DNA of 64,000 nucleotides from Actinomycetota bacterium (GTDB taxonomy: Bacteria > Actinomycetota > Humimicrobiia > Humimicrobiales > Humimicrobiaceae). Shown here in pieces: positions 52,742-60,986 of the stretch. The notes beneath the pieces were generated by a model, which was not told where the DNA came from, ran no database searches, and saw nothing but the letters and a program-made list of their open reading frames with translations. Made by a program: the position numbers and the translations under genes. The DNA lies in assembly GCA_023475715.1 (NCBI GenBank), contig JAMCVO010000026.1:28201-92200 (forward strand), read 5' to 3'. How positions within the stretch are numbered: position 1 is the stretch's first letter; the number at the start of each line of letters is the position of its first letter.

Positions 52742-52838
52742 AATAAAAATATCCTAAATTAAACCAAAACTTATAAAACCCTTTTAGAAAAATGTTTTAA
52801 TAAAAATGTTTTAATAATAATATACTATTTTTATTTTT

Positions 52839-52867
52839 TTGAAAAAACAGCAAATATTTAATATAAT
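52839..52867 (+). promoter_or_regulatory. Promoter of the ABC exporter, predicting a leaderless transcript
   Basis: TTGAAA (52839-52844), 17 bases, then a perfect TATAAT (52862-52867). The ATG is at 52876, so transcription would begin within about two bases of the start codon. No Shine-Dalgarno is present. Confidence 0.65.
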
Positions 52868-52875
52868 ACTCCGTT

Positions 52876-53787
52876 ATGATTCACGTTGAAAATTTAACAA
52901 AAAAATTCGGTAATATTACTGCAGTTGATAATATTTCTTTCAATGTTCAGGAAAGTAAGATTTTTGGATTCCTGGGACCAAACGGGGCAGGTAAAACAAC
53001 AACCTTAAGGATGCTTTCTACTTTAATTCAGCCCACAAGCGGGCGTATCATCATAAATGATCATGACTCCCGAAAAAATGGTGAATACATAAGATCAATC
53101 ATTGGACTTCTCACAGAAACGCCCGGAATGTATGAAAAAATTTCTGCTTATGAAAACTTGAATTATTTTTCAGGATTTTACAAAATTGATGAACAGAAAA
53201 GAAAATCAAATATTGTGAAATTTTTGAAAATGTTTGACCTCTGGGACCGAAAAGACAGTCTTGTAAGCACTTTTTCAAAAGGCATGAAACAAAAGCTGGC
53301 ACTCGCGAGAGCTCTAGTGCATGAACCCAAAATATTATTCCTTGACGAACCTACTGCAGCACTTGACCCTGAAAGTGCATATCTGGTCAGGAATTTTATC
53401 GAGAGTCTTAAGAATGAAAAAACTACTGTTTTTTTATGTACCCATAACCTTGAAGAAGCTTCGAACCTGTCAGATGTCGTATGTATAATTAAAAGTAAAA
53501 TCATAAAAATCTCAACTCTTGACAAGCTTCAAAAAAATAAAAGAGAAAAGAAGATAGAAATAGTGTTTAAAGAAGATGCCAAAAAATACATTGGCTTGCT
53601 TAAGGCATTCAAAGAAATTGAATCATTTGAATTTAAAGAAAATAAAGTAGTATTTGCACTTGAAAATCCGGAAATTTTAAATCCAAAAATAATAAAGCTT
53701 CTCGTTGATAATGGTTCGGAAATCATATATTTCAACGAGATAAAGGCAAGTCTTGAGGAAATCTATCTGGACCTGATTAAAGGATAA
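52876..53787 (+). CDS. ABC transporter ATP-binding protein (NatA-like)
   Basis: This is the ATPase of an ABC-2-type exporter. The 303-residue protein has Walker A LGPNGAGKTTTLRML, Q-loop LLTETPGMYEKI, signature FSKGMKQKLALARAL, Walker B ILFLDEPTAALDP and the H-loop CTHNLEEA. The C-terminal 80 residues form the accessory domain common in NatA/DrrA-type exporters. The permease gene follows by 21 bases. Exported substrate is unknown; sodium, antibiotics and lipids are all handled by relatives. The start codon appears to lie at the mRNA 5' end. Confidence 0.92.
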   Translation: MIHVENLTKKFGNITAVDNISFNVQESKIFGFLGPNGAGKTTTLRMLSTLIQPTSGRIIINDHDSRKNGEYIRSIIGLLTETPGMYEKISAYENLNYFSGFYKIDEQKRKSNIVKFLKMFDLWDRKDSLVSTFSKGMKQKLALARALVHEPKILFLDEPTAALDPESAYLVRNFIESLKNEKTTVFLCTHNLEEASNLSDVVCIIKSKIIKISTLDKLQKNKREKKIEIVFKEDAKKYIGLLKAFKEIESFEFKENKVVFALENPEILNPKIIKLLVDNGSEIIYFNEIKASLEEIYLDLIKG

Positions 53788-53808
53788 TATTTAGGGAAAA
53801 ACAGATTA

Positions 53809-54597
53809 ATGAAAAACGCATTAAAAATATTTAGAAAAGAAATAAAAGAAATTATAAAAAACAGAAGCATATGGCTTCCCATACTTCTTGTAAGCTTTAT
53901 GTTTTCCATAGCATTTCCGGCAATACTTACCATGTCGGTTGAAGCCATTGTAAAAGATCCCGATACTGCAGGATTCATGGCAAAATTCTTCGGTGCTTCT
54001 ACAAATGTTTATGAATCTATGATTTCATTTATGATTAAGCAATTTATAATATTTCTACTGCTTATACCTGCTATGCTCCCCAGCCTGATCGCACCTGCAT
54101 CTGTTGTTCTTGAAAAAGAAAGCAATACTCTGGAACCTCTGATTGCAACTCCCATAAAAACAAGCGAGCTTCTTTTAGGAAAGACCTTGACAAGCATGAT
54201 ACCATCTTTGATCATTTCTACGATTAATTTTATCTTAATTACTATAGTGGTCGATGTTTTTGCTTATATGAAGATAGGTATTACCCCCCTGCCTACATGG
54301 GAATGGGTAATTGCTGCTTTTATTTTGAGTCCGGTGATCTCTTTTATAATAACAATGATAAGCATAATTGTTTCTTCAAAATCAACAGATATCAGATCCG
54401 CACAAGGTATTGGAGCAGTGGTGATATTTCCGATTTATGCAATAATCGGATTTCAAGTTGCCGGATTTTTCATGCTTAATATTAAATATCTTCTGATAGG
54501 CTGCCTGGTTTTAATTGCATTTTGCCCGCTGATTCTCAAACTTGCAATTAAAGTATTCGATAGAGAGAATATTCTCACCAAATGGAAAATGAAGTAA
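53809..54597 (+). CDS. ABC-2-type transporter permease
   Basis: This is the membrane partner of the preceding ATPase. Its 262 residues have a cytoplasmic N-terminus (ALKIFRKEIKEIIKNRSIWLP). About six hydrophobic helices follow, with the loop EKESNTLEPLIATPIKTSELLLGK after helix 2, a hallmark of ABC-2/NatB permeases. The protein ends with a basic tail (DRENILTKWKMK). No ribosome-binding site is evident, so it may be coupled to the ATPase gene. Substrate is unknown. Confidence 0.88.
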   Translation: MKNALKIFRKEIKEIIKNRSIWLPILLVSFMFSIAFPAILTMSVEAIVKDPDTAGFMAKFFGASTNVYESMISFMIKQFIIFLLLIPAMLPSLIAPASVVLEKESNTLEPLIATPIKTSELLLGKTLTSMIPSLIISTINFILITIVVDVFAYMKIGITPLPTWEWVIAAFILSPVISFIITMISIIVSSKSTDIRSAQGIGAVVIFPIYAIIGFQVAGFFMLNIKYLLIGCLVLIAFCPLILKLAIKVFDRENILTKWKMK

Positions 54598-54617
54598 AAA
54601 TTTAAGATTTTGTTTTA

Positions 54618-54944
54618 TTAAACCTTTATGTCTTTCTGCTTCATTATCAATTCTTTGATAAGATTGATTTCTTTTTCTGTAAAATCTTTTACCTTTTTAT
54701 AATTATCAATGACAGTATTGACGATATCTTCATATTTGTCTTTTGTTAAATCCTTTATCTTGCTGGCTTTTTCTTCAACTTTATCCTTTATTTCAACAGC
54801 AATTCTCTTCACGTCCGACCTCAATTCTTCACCGGTTTTTGTTGTAAGAAAAAGAGCAGCTAAGGCACCTACGACTATACCAAGACTGAAACCAATTATT
54901 CCACCCTTAATTGTTGAAAATCCGTTATCTGAATTACCGCACAT
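54618..54944 (-). CDS. YtxH-domain membrane-anchored protein
   Basis: This is a small stress-type protein of 108 residues. The membrane segment IIGFSLGIVVGALAALFLTTKTGEELR (residues about 16-42) has the glycine-rich YtxH pattern. A long charged amphipathic helix follows, with repeated Lys-Asp/Glu heptads that should form a coiled coil. GGAGG precedes the ATG. It is convergent with the exporter permease. Function is unknown; relatives are general-stress proteins. Confidence 0.85.
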   Translation of the reverse strand: MCGNSDNGFSTIKGGIIGFSLGIVVGALAALFLTTKTGEELRSDVKRIAVEIKDKVEEKASKIKDLTKDKYEDIVNTVIDNYKKVKDFTEKEINLIKELIMKQKDIKV

Positions 54945-54980
54945 ATAATCCTCCTTAAATATTTCTTAAAGTTCTACTTT

Positions 54981-55018
54981 CTGCTATTATAATTTAATTC
55001 TATTTTAAATTATAGCAG
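54981..55018. repeat. Inverted repeat in the ytxH-hydrolase divergent region
   Basis: CTGCTATTATAATTTAA faces TTAAATTATAGCAG around a 7-base loop, with a three-base bulge in one arm. The right arm is followed by a second TTATAGCAG. It lies between two divergent starts, so it could be an operator or overlapping promoters. Confidence 0.35.
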
Positions 55019-55052
55019 AATTATAGCAGAAAAATTTTTAAACCATAAATCA

Positions 55053-56036
55053 ATGAAGTTATACAGTTATGCTAACGACATTAAAACAAATCTAAAGATC
55101 AGAGAAGTCATGGCCTTTCCTGATATTGGAAAACCGCCAGTTGGTTTTAAGAAATATATTTTAGAATATGATTCCCCTTACAGGACCGGAATTAAAGAAA
55201 ATGATTCTGTTTATGCAGAACTTTTTCTGGGTAAAAATGACAAGCTTCTTGTATTCGTTCATGGATTTGCTGCAAACCAAAAGAAGATTGTCAACTATAA
55301 TAGCTTCATATACAATCTGGTCAATAAGGGTTTTAACTGTGCATTCATAAACCTTCCTTTTCATCTTAACAGGGCACCTGGTGTTGAATTGAGCGGCCAG
55401 AGGCTCATTAGTTATGATGACAAGGAAACACTTTTATTTTTCCATCAAAGTGTCGTTGACATTAGAAAACTTATCGACATCAGTCTTGATTTGCTCCCCT
55501 TGAAAAAAATAATAATATGCGGCGTTAGTCTTGGTACCATGGTTTCTGTAATATCCATGTCCTGCGACAGCAGAATTTCAAAGGGTATATTTTTAATTGG
55601 AGGAGGAAACTGGAATGAAATCCACTGGAAGGGTTTTCTGAGATTTCTTCTCAAAGGCAATTGCAGCCAGGAAGGCTTTATAACGAAAGAAAAATGCAGC
55701 CAATATTACACCCGCTTTCCCGATTTTTTAAAAGATTTCAAAGAAATTAAAATTGAAGACTTAACATGGGATCTGGAAAATTATCCCGAACTTAAACAAA
55801 AAGTGCAAAAAATGTGTTTTCTTTGCGACCCTGTGGCTTTTGCAAATAAAATCAATCCTGAAAACGTACTTATGATCAATTCAAGATTTGATCATTATTT
55901 TTCGAAAAAATCTACTAAAGAATTATGGGAGGCTCTTGGAAAACCTCGGATTTACTGGTTTAACAGACTGCACACAAGTAAATTGATTTTAAATCCCAGG
56001 ATATTTGAAAAAATATATGAATTTATTACACGGTAA
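55053..56036 (+). CDS. Alpha/beta hydrolase
   Basis: This is a serine hydrolase fold of 327 residues. Its oxyanion-loop region is VFVHGFAANQKK, its nucleophile elbow is CGVSLGTMVS, the acid is in NSRFDHYF and the base in RLHTSKLI. There is no signal peptide. The sequence between residues 190 and 260 forms a lid with several cysteines (CSQE, KCSQYY, CFLCD). Esterase, lipase or peptidase activity cannot be distinguished. No Shine-Dalgarno precedes the ATG. It is convergent with the cyclase-repeat gene by only 11 bases. Confidence 0.8.
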   Translation: MKLYSYANDIKTNLKIREVMAFPDIGKPPVGFKKYILEYDSPYRTGIKENDSVYAELFLGKNDKLLVFVHGFAANQKKIVNYNSFIYNLVNKGFNCAFINLPFHLNRAPGVELSGQRLISYDDKETLLFFHQSVVDIRKLIDISLDLLPLKKIIICGVSLGTMVSVISMSCDSRISKGIFLIGGGNWNEIHWKGFLRFLLKGNCSQEGFITKEKCSQYYTRFPDFLKDFKEIKIEDLTWDLENYPELKQKVQKMCFLCDPVAFANKINPENVLMINSRFDHYFSKKSTKELWEALGKPRIYWFNRLHTSKLILNPRIFEKIYEFITR

Positions 56037-56047
56037 GAAGTTTTACT

Positions 56048-56986
56048 TTAGGTTTTAATATATCCTGATTTTAAAAGTGTTTTTAAGGCAAAAAATGTGA
56101 CCCACTTGCTGGGTTTATTCTTTTTTTCTATGTCAACAAGCATTCTGCCGTTTAATGAAAACTCCATTTTCCATGTCCCGTCCTTTTGCCTTTTGGCGGA
56201 AATATATTTCAATGCAGCCTTGAGATTGGATACATTTTTGCTGCAGCCTGCATCCACCAATGCAGAAGTCATCTCCAGAATGTCACTCTGATAACCTCTT
56301 GGAAAACCAAATAAAAACCACTGGTTGCTTCTTGGTTTTTTTCTTGGATATTTTGCTTCCACCATATTATGGCTTAAGAGAAATTTTATTGCCCTGTTTG
56401 CTGCGCTGAGGATCGCATCATCTCTTTTATCTTTAGATATTAAATTAAGAGCCTTAAGAATTTTAATAGTACCCCAGGGACATCTGAAATTTTGCCTGTA
56501 TTTGCACCTGTAATCAGTCCTGAAAACAAAATCAGTTATAAAATTTACGGTTTTTTTAGTGAAATCCTCGTCCATATATCCCAGCCGTAAAAGCATTTCA
56601 AGTGTTATTCCTTGCATGCAGGCAAGATTGCCTGAATACCTTCCTAATGAAGGGAAAGAACCCTTATCATTCTGCATATGTTTTATTATAAGATGTGCAG
56701 CTTTGTCTATAGTCTTATTTTTATTATTTATTCCAAACTGTGAAAGGAAATAAAGCTGCCAGAATGTATTTTTATAAAGAGGGTTAAAAGTAAAATTATC
56801 TTCGTACCACCAGCCCTGGGAATTTTGAAGTTCCAGAATAGATTTTATTGGTTCGCTTTTTAGTATCTCTCCGTTTAAAGTATTGACTTCTTTTAAGCTA
56901 AGTTCCTCCCCAAGGATATCTTTTCTGGTAAAATACTTAACGGAAGGATTATCGTCCTCTAAAAGCCAGCTTACAGTTTCTTCCAT
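56048..56986 (-). CDS. Terpenoid-cyclase/prenyltransferase-repeat protein
   Basis: It has alpha/alpha-toroid repeats like those of squalene cyclase and prenyltransferase beta subunits. The 312-residue protein starts SWLLEDDNPSVKYFTRKDILG and holds several QxxxGxW-type turns (LQNSQGWWYED, MQNDKGSFPSLGRY, KRQKDGTWKME). Members are often mis-annotated as nitrogen-fixation protein NifH. The catalytic DxDD of true cyclases is not visible, so it is probably not a triterpene cyclase; function unknown. There is no good ribosome-binding site. It stands alone. Confidence 0.75.
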   Translation of the reverse strand: MEETVSWLLEDDNPSVKYFTRKDILGEELSLKEVNTLNGEILKSEPIKSILELQNSQGWWYEDNFTFNPLYKNTFWQLYFLSQFGINNKNKTIDKAAHLIIKHMQNDKGSFPSLGRYSGNLACMQGITLEMLLRLGYMDEDFTKKTVNFITDFVFRTDYRCKYRQNFRCPWGTIKILKALNLISKDKRDDAILSAANRAIKFLLSHNMVEAKYPRKKPRSNQWFLFGFPRGYQSDILEMTSALVDAGCSKNVSNLKAALKYISAKRQKDGTWKMEFSLNGRMLVDIEKKNKPSKWVTFFALKTLLKSGYIKT

Positions 56987-57071
56987 AATGAAATTTTGGT
57001 ATTTTTAAAAAAGTTAATATTAAGTAAAAAGTATTATAACAAATATTAATATTTTTTTTAAAGTAAAATTT

Positions 57072-57203
57072 TTAAAATCTCCAGCCTTTGACTTTTATCC
57101 AAAGATAAGTGCCTTTGGTCTTTGGACCATCCATGCCTTTTGTTTCACCAACTGTAAAAAAAGCAGGAGCTTCTGAAATTGGATGCTCCTGCTTTAAAAT
57201 CAA
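57072..57203 (-). pseudogene. Small open frame, possible remnant of a protein C-terminus
   Basis: The minus strand reads 43 codons from a TTG at 57203 to a TAA at 57074-57072. The residues have protein-like composition, such as AFFTVGETKGMDGPKTKG and a TYLWIKVKGWRF ending. No ATG start or ribosome-binding site exists, and the frame is blocked four codons upstream. It overlaps the terminator hairpin of the neighbouring gene. I do not recognise a family. It could be a gene fragment or chance. Confidence 0.3.
57156..57195 (-). terminator. Intrinsic terminator downstream of the small membrane protein gene
   Basis: GCAGGAGC (57163-57170) and GCTCCTGC (57185-57192) form an 8-bp GC-rich stem with a 14-base loop. 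Seven A bases (57156-57162) give a T7 tract on the minus strand. It lies 80 bases after the stop of the gene at 57276. Confidence 0.8.
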
Positions 57204-57275
57204 TGCAGCTATTTACTGAATAAAGCTCCGAAACGATTAGCTTTCACCAATCAACCACTCTATCGGTTCTATTCC

Positions 57276-57758
57276 TTATTTGGTTTTTTCTTTATCAACT
57301 TCTATTTTAGGTTCTTCAGTTTTAACCTCTTCTGCTTTAACCTCTACGGGTTTTACATTATTGGTTTTGCTTTCTTCAGTCATTGCATAATTCAAATACT
57401 TTTTAGCAGCGGGGTCATTTATTCTTTTCCAAAGTATTGCACCAAAGATTGTGCCGATGGGAAAGAAAACAACCATTGCTACTACCAGTCCTGCTCTTCC
57501 CAGAGGTACGGCCCAGGCTTTTCTCATGTAAAGCCCAACAAGTTCAGCTACATAAAGCGCAAGAAAAATCCATGTAGTATTCGGAGATGGAAGTCCAATA
57601 TCAACCGGACCCCAGTTAAAACCATGTACAAATCCCGGCAGCCAGTTAAGCGATGTCATTCCAAGGCCCACAATTACTGCTATTACCCAGAAAAGAATAA
57701 ATATTCCTCCCAGTACTTTCTTCCCCTGATCTAATTCTTCTTTTGTTAATTCAGTCAT
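57276..57758 (-). CDS. Small membrane protein with acidic-basic repeat tail
   Basis: This is a predicted inner-membrane protein of about 160 residues with four hydrophobic segments. These are GIFILFWVIAVIVGLGM, TTWIFLALYVAELVGLYM, the PLGRAGLVVAMVVFFPIG segment and IFGAILWKR. A soluble C-terminal tail has repeated Val-Glu-Lys units (VEVKAEEVKTEEPKIEV). I place the start at 57758, where AGGAG precedes ATG; a longer frame begins with a lysine-rich stretch that is probably not translated. The family is not recognised with confidence. A terminator follows. It lies upstream of no other gene on its strand. Confidence 0.7.
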   Translation of the reverse strand: MTELTKEELDQGKKVLGGIFILFWVIAVIVGLGMTSLNWLPGFVHGFNWGPVDIGLPSPNTTWIFLALYVAELVGLYMRKAWAVPLGRAGLVVAMVVFFPIGTIFGAILWKRINDPAAKKYLNYAMTEESKTNNVKPVEVKAEEVKTEEPKIEVDKEKTK

Positions 57759-57908
57759 TTTTTTCTCCTTTTCTTGTTTTAACTTTCTTGTCTTAATATT
57801 ATTATCTTTTTCCGCTATCAATTATCTTTATTTTCTTCAAAAACTTAGTTGCCGCTGCTGCAAAATATCAGCATGTATATTGCTCGACATTGCATGATGC
57901 CATCAGTC

Positions 57909-58744
57909 TCAATCAATACTTTTTATAGACCCTGCTCCCGATATATTCTGGGTAATTGTTGGATTTCCAACATAATCAATTTTTCCAAATCCACTCATTT
58001 TTATATCAAGAGTCTGTGTTGCATTTACAACTGCCTTGCCGGCGCCGCTTATGTTGATTTCACAGTTTTTACTGACAAGCTCTTTGGCATCATAAGAACC
58101 TACACCTGATATATTTAACTGCTGAGTGTCAACTTCGCCGGATAAGTTTACTTTCCCTGCACCGGATATGCCAATTTCAAGATCCTTTGCGTGAATATTT
58201 ACTTTTATGCTCCCGGCTCCGCTGGAATCTATTGATAGTGATTCAACATTAAGATTATCACATTCAATGCTTCCGGCTCCTGAAAGTTCTATATTTTTTA
58301 TATCCTTGACCTTGAGATGAAAAATAATATCTTTTGTTGGAATTACATTAATGAACCTGCTTTTAAAACCAATTTCCAATGTACTGGCACTAGTATTTAT
58401 CTTTAAAGCATCTATTACATTACTTTGATAGTTAAAACACCATTATTTAAATCAGTCACCATCTCAGGTTTGCCTGCAGTCAGATTTGTAGTAATGTTTC
58501 CATAGAAATTCAATTCTACTTCTTTACCAACAACCGGAATGATATTAACATCAGTATTAACCACATCGATAACTATCTGATTAATCTCATTGACCTTAAA
58601 AAATTCCTGGGATTTTATTTGGGAAGAATTCACAGTAACTGCTGTAATACCCCCTGTTGTATAAAGAATAGTAAATGCAATCAGGAAAGATAATGCCATT
58701 ATCGAAGCTAAAACTATTATAAATTTCTTCATACTAGATTCCAT
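57909..58744 (-). pseudogene. GIN-domain (DUF2807/DUF4097-like) membrane-anchored protein, split by a frameshift
   Basis: Two frames form one gene. The first (58744-58415) has a signal anchor, KFIIVLASIMALSFLIAFTILY, and strands ending LTIKVM before a TAA. The second, in another frame, runs from about 58425 to 57909: SNVIDALKINTSASTLEIGF followed by repeated SGAGSI/ISGAGK beta-helix units. One lost or gained base near 58416-58428 (AAAGTAATGTAATAG) joins them into a protein of about 275 residues. GIN-domain proteins form right-handed beta-helices under PadR/DUF1700 control, as here. It is either a true pseudogene, a sequencing error or a programmed shift; the last is unlikely without a slippery heptamer. 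Confidence 0.75.
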
Positions 58745-59324
58745 CTTGCTGCCTCCTTCCTCTTATGATGCTTAAGTTAAACCTCAAATACTTTACAACA
58801 AGCCTGTAAATAATTTTTGCAAGGTACAGATCTCCGATAAAGAAAAGAATTCCAAATGATCCCAGTCCGATAAATGCAAAGATCTGAGCTGCAATATTAA
58901 CTTTAAAGGTAATATATTGTGAATACAGGGGATAAAAAAAGCTCCCTACGGTTCCCGTAATGCCTGCTGCGCCTATTGAAACTGCTGCTGCAAACAATGC
59001 AATGGTTGCTGCAAAAATTACCATAAAGGGCGGCAAAATAAAGATAAGGTTAAAGAAGCTAAGGCCGACTGATGTAAAAACTGCTCTTCCAATATTTGCA
59101 GCACTTGCTGTCTGTTCCGCTTTTTTTATATAAGATTCCAATCTTATCTCTTTTGCAAGAGTTTTTGGATTACCGAGTGAAATAGAAAGTTCTTCCTCTT
59201 TCCTGCCCCTCTCTTTTCCAATTTCAAAATGTTCATCAAAATCATTTAAAATATCTTCTATCTCTTCCTTGGGGAGACCTTTCAGATATCTTGCCAGTTT
59301 TTCAATATACTGCTTTTTATTCAT
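58734..59324 (-). CDS. DUF1700 (HAAS-type) membrane protein
   Basis: This protein of about 196 residues begins MNKKQYIEKLARYLKGLP-like. It has the conserved DFDEHFEIGKERGRKEEELSISLGNP segment of the HAAS signalling domain (about residues 25-55). About four transmembrane helices follow. The family partners PadR regulators in envelope-stress cassettes. The start at 59324 lies inside the padR end (GGTGGTG upstream, 8-base overlap) and its stop overlaps the GIN-protein start. A longer frame to 59372 lacks a ribosome-binding site and would overlap padR further. Confidence 0.85.
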   Translation of the reverse strand: MNKKQYIEKLARYLKGLPKEEIEDILNDFDEHFEIGKERGRKEEELSISLGNPKTLAKEIRLESYIKKAEQTASAANIGRAVFTSVGLSFFNLIFILPPFMVIFAATIALFAAAVSIGAAGITGTVGSFFYPLYSQYITFKVNIAAQIFAFIGLGSFGILFFIGDLYLAKIIYRLVVKYLRFNLSIIRGRRQQDGI

Positions 59325-59640
59325 TAGTATCACCACCCTCAAGAATATGATTGACCTTTCCAACAAAATCATACCAGTCCTTTTTTAAGTCTTCTGTTAT
59401 TTTCTGGCCCAAAGCTGTTAATTTATAATATTTTCGAGGAGCTCCCTCCTGAGATTCCTGCAGATATGTGGTCACATATTTAACATTTTTAAGCCTTCTT
59501 AAAAGCGGATATATGGTTCCTTCTGAAAATTCTATATTTTTGGATATCTCGTTTACCAGATCGTAACCATATCTGTTTTTTTTCGTCAGCAAGGCAAGGA
59601 CACAGAGCTCAAGAACTCCTTTTTTAAACTGTATATTCAT
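59317..59640 (-). CDS. PadR-family transcriptional regulator
   Basis: This winged-helix regulator of 107 residues has the full PadR pattern: FKKGVLELCVLALL, RYGYDLVNEIS, EGTIYPLLRRLKN and GAPRKYYKLTALG. It is predicted to repress its own cassette with the DUF1700 and GIN genes that overlap downstream. AAAGGA precedes the ATG. A canonical promoter and a 17-base palindrome lie upstream. The inducing signal is unknown; related cassettes respond to cell-envelope stress. Confidence 0.92.
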   Translation of the reverse strand: MNIQFKKGVLELCVLALLTKKNRYGYDLVNEISKNIEFSEGTIYPLLRRLKNVKYVTTYLQESQEGAPRKYYKLTALGQKITEDLKKDWYDFVGKVNHILEGGDTNE

Positions 59641-59675
59641 GACTTAAATCCTTTCTATTGCCTATTGTTGAGAGT

Positions 59676-59727
59676 ATAATAACACAATGTATCTTATAAT
59701 GCAAGGTACTAATAAAATAATTTTATT
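59676..59727 (-). promoter_or_regulatory. padR promoter and upstream palindrome
   Basis: On the minus strand TTGCAT (59704-59699), 17 bases, TATTAT (59681-59676), then a leader of about 30 bases to padR. AATAAAATAATTTTATT (59711-59727) is a palindrome around one base just upstream of the -35 and may be the PadR site. Confidence 0.5.
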
Positions 59728-59765
59728 GGTGATTTAACAATACTGGTTTATGGTGCAGTGAGCCT

Positions 59766-60983
59766 TTATAAAGATATTTTTTTTCTTGAAATAATTCTCT
59801 GTATGGAAAGAATAATTAAGCTCACAAATATCATAAGGATAAATGAAAGAGATAGCGAGAAAATCATACTTACTGAGGAAGAAAATTTTGTTAAGAATGG
59901 TGCAATAGCAATGCCTGTATTTGCTCCTACAAACAAACCTGTTGCAAGAAGCCCCCTGCCCCTGTCATATAAGGTACTGCCAGTTGATATAATCAACGGA
60001 AATATGGCAGAATATCCAAGGCCCGCGGCTGCGATAAAAACGTATATTAAATTCTGGCTATGCAGAAATACAACTACAGCCATGGAAATTATGGCAAGAA
60101 TTGATATAACAAGTATTATTTTTATAGCTTTGATTCTGCCTGCAATAAATAAGGTTATCCCCCTGCCTATAATTATAAATGACCAGAATAAAGTCAAAGC
60201 ATAGCCTGCCGATCGTATGTCCAGATTTCTTGATATTCTGAAGAAAGTCGGAGCCCAAGTTGCAACTACTGTTTCGGAAGCACAATAAAAAGCAATTGAT
60301 AATAAAGCCAGAATAAATATTATATTTTTTGTCTTGTCGGTAAATATTTCTTTAAAACCAAGCTTAGAATTTGAATCGTTTTTGGACCCTTCTTTTCGCC
60401 TCGCCAATATTAAAATATAGAGTATCATGTTTAACACTATTAAAAAGACAACAATATAATATGCAAATCTCCAATTAAGGTTCATCCTGATAATCTTTGA
60501 TGAAATAAAAGGTGAGACAATTGCTCCTATCGGATAAAAACTAAGCAGAATTGTGACTATCCTGTCTTTATTCTTAACTTTATTTTCAAGCACAAACTGG
60601 TTCGCTTGAATCCAGATAACACCAAGCAAATATCCGGAAATCAAATAAAGAATATAAAATAATATGATATTTGAAATGAAGCTGATAGCGATTGTTGCGG
60701 GAATTACAATCAAATATCCTATAAGTATTATTTGGATCTTTTTGAATTTCCTGTTATAGATTACAGATGTAAGCTGTCCTGTGACCGCACCAACAGTAAA
60801 AAATGTAAAGACCAGGCTCAAATTTGTAGTTGCAATTCCCGTAGACTTGCTTATTTCCATAAGCATCAAGCTGGCAACATTGTAAAATATTGAAAAAATA
60901 AAAATTGACAAAAAATTGGGGAATTCTGCAAGGTAATCTATAAATCTGTCTTTTTCAAGCAATTTTCTTCCTGTCTGATACAA
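59766..60983 (-). CDS. Major facilitator superfamily transporter
   Basis: This is a predicted 12-helix secondary transporter of 405 residues. It has the two-halves topology with a charged central loop (LARRKEGSKNDSNSKLGF) between helices 6 and 7, and a motif-A-like GQLTSVIYNRKFKK after helix 2. The substrate cannot be inferred; relatives include sugar and drug transporters. The start codon at 60983 is TTG. It follows the SbcC-like ATPase gene by 4 bases, so the two are likely cotranscribed, although no functional link is apparent. Confidence 0.85.
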   Translation of the reverse strand: MYQTGRKLLEKDRFIDYLAEFPNFLSIFIFSIFYNVASLMLMEISKSTGIATTNLSLVFTFFTVGAVTGQLTSVIYNRKFKKIQIILIGYLIVIPATIAISFISNIILFYILYLISGYLLGVIWIQANQFVLENKVKNKDRIVTILLSFYPIGAIVSPFISSKIIRMNLNWRFAYYIVVFLIVLNMILYILILARRKEGSKNDSNSKLGFKEIFTDKTKNIIFILALLSIAFYCASETVVATWAPTFFRISRNLDIRSAGYALTLFWSFIIIGRGITLFIAGRIKAIKIILVISILAIISMAVVVFLHSQNLIYVFIAAAGLGYSAIFPLIISTGSTLYDRGRGLLATGLFVGANTGIAIAPFLTKFSSSVSMIFSLSLSFILMIFVSLIILSIQRIISRKKISL

Positions 60984-60986
60984 TTT

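Noticed and set aside
52783..52825. Direct repeat AAAATGTTTTAATAA occurring twice
   Set aside because: Two short low-complexity copies in very AT-rich DNA; no evidence for function or a longer array, and no CRISPR-like spacing.
56048..56986. Nitrogenase NifH or squalene cyclase assignment
   Set aside because: There is no P-loop or 4Fe-4S cysteine pattern of NifH and no visible DxDD of cyclases; only the toroid repeats are supported.
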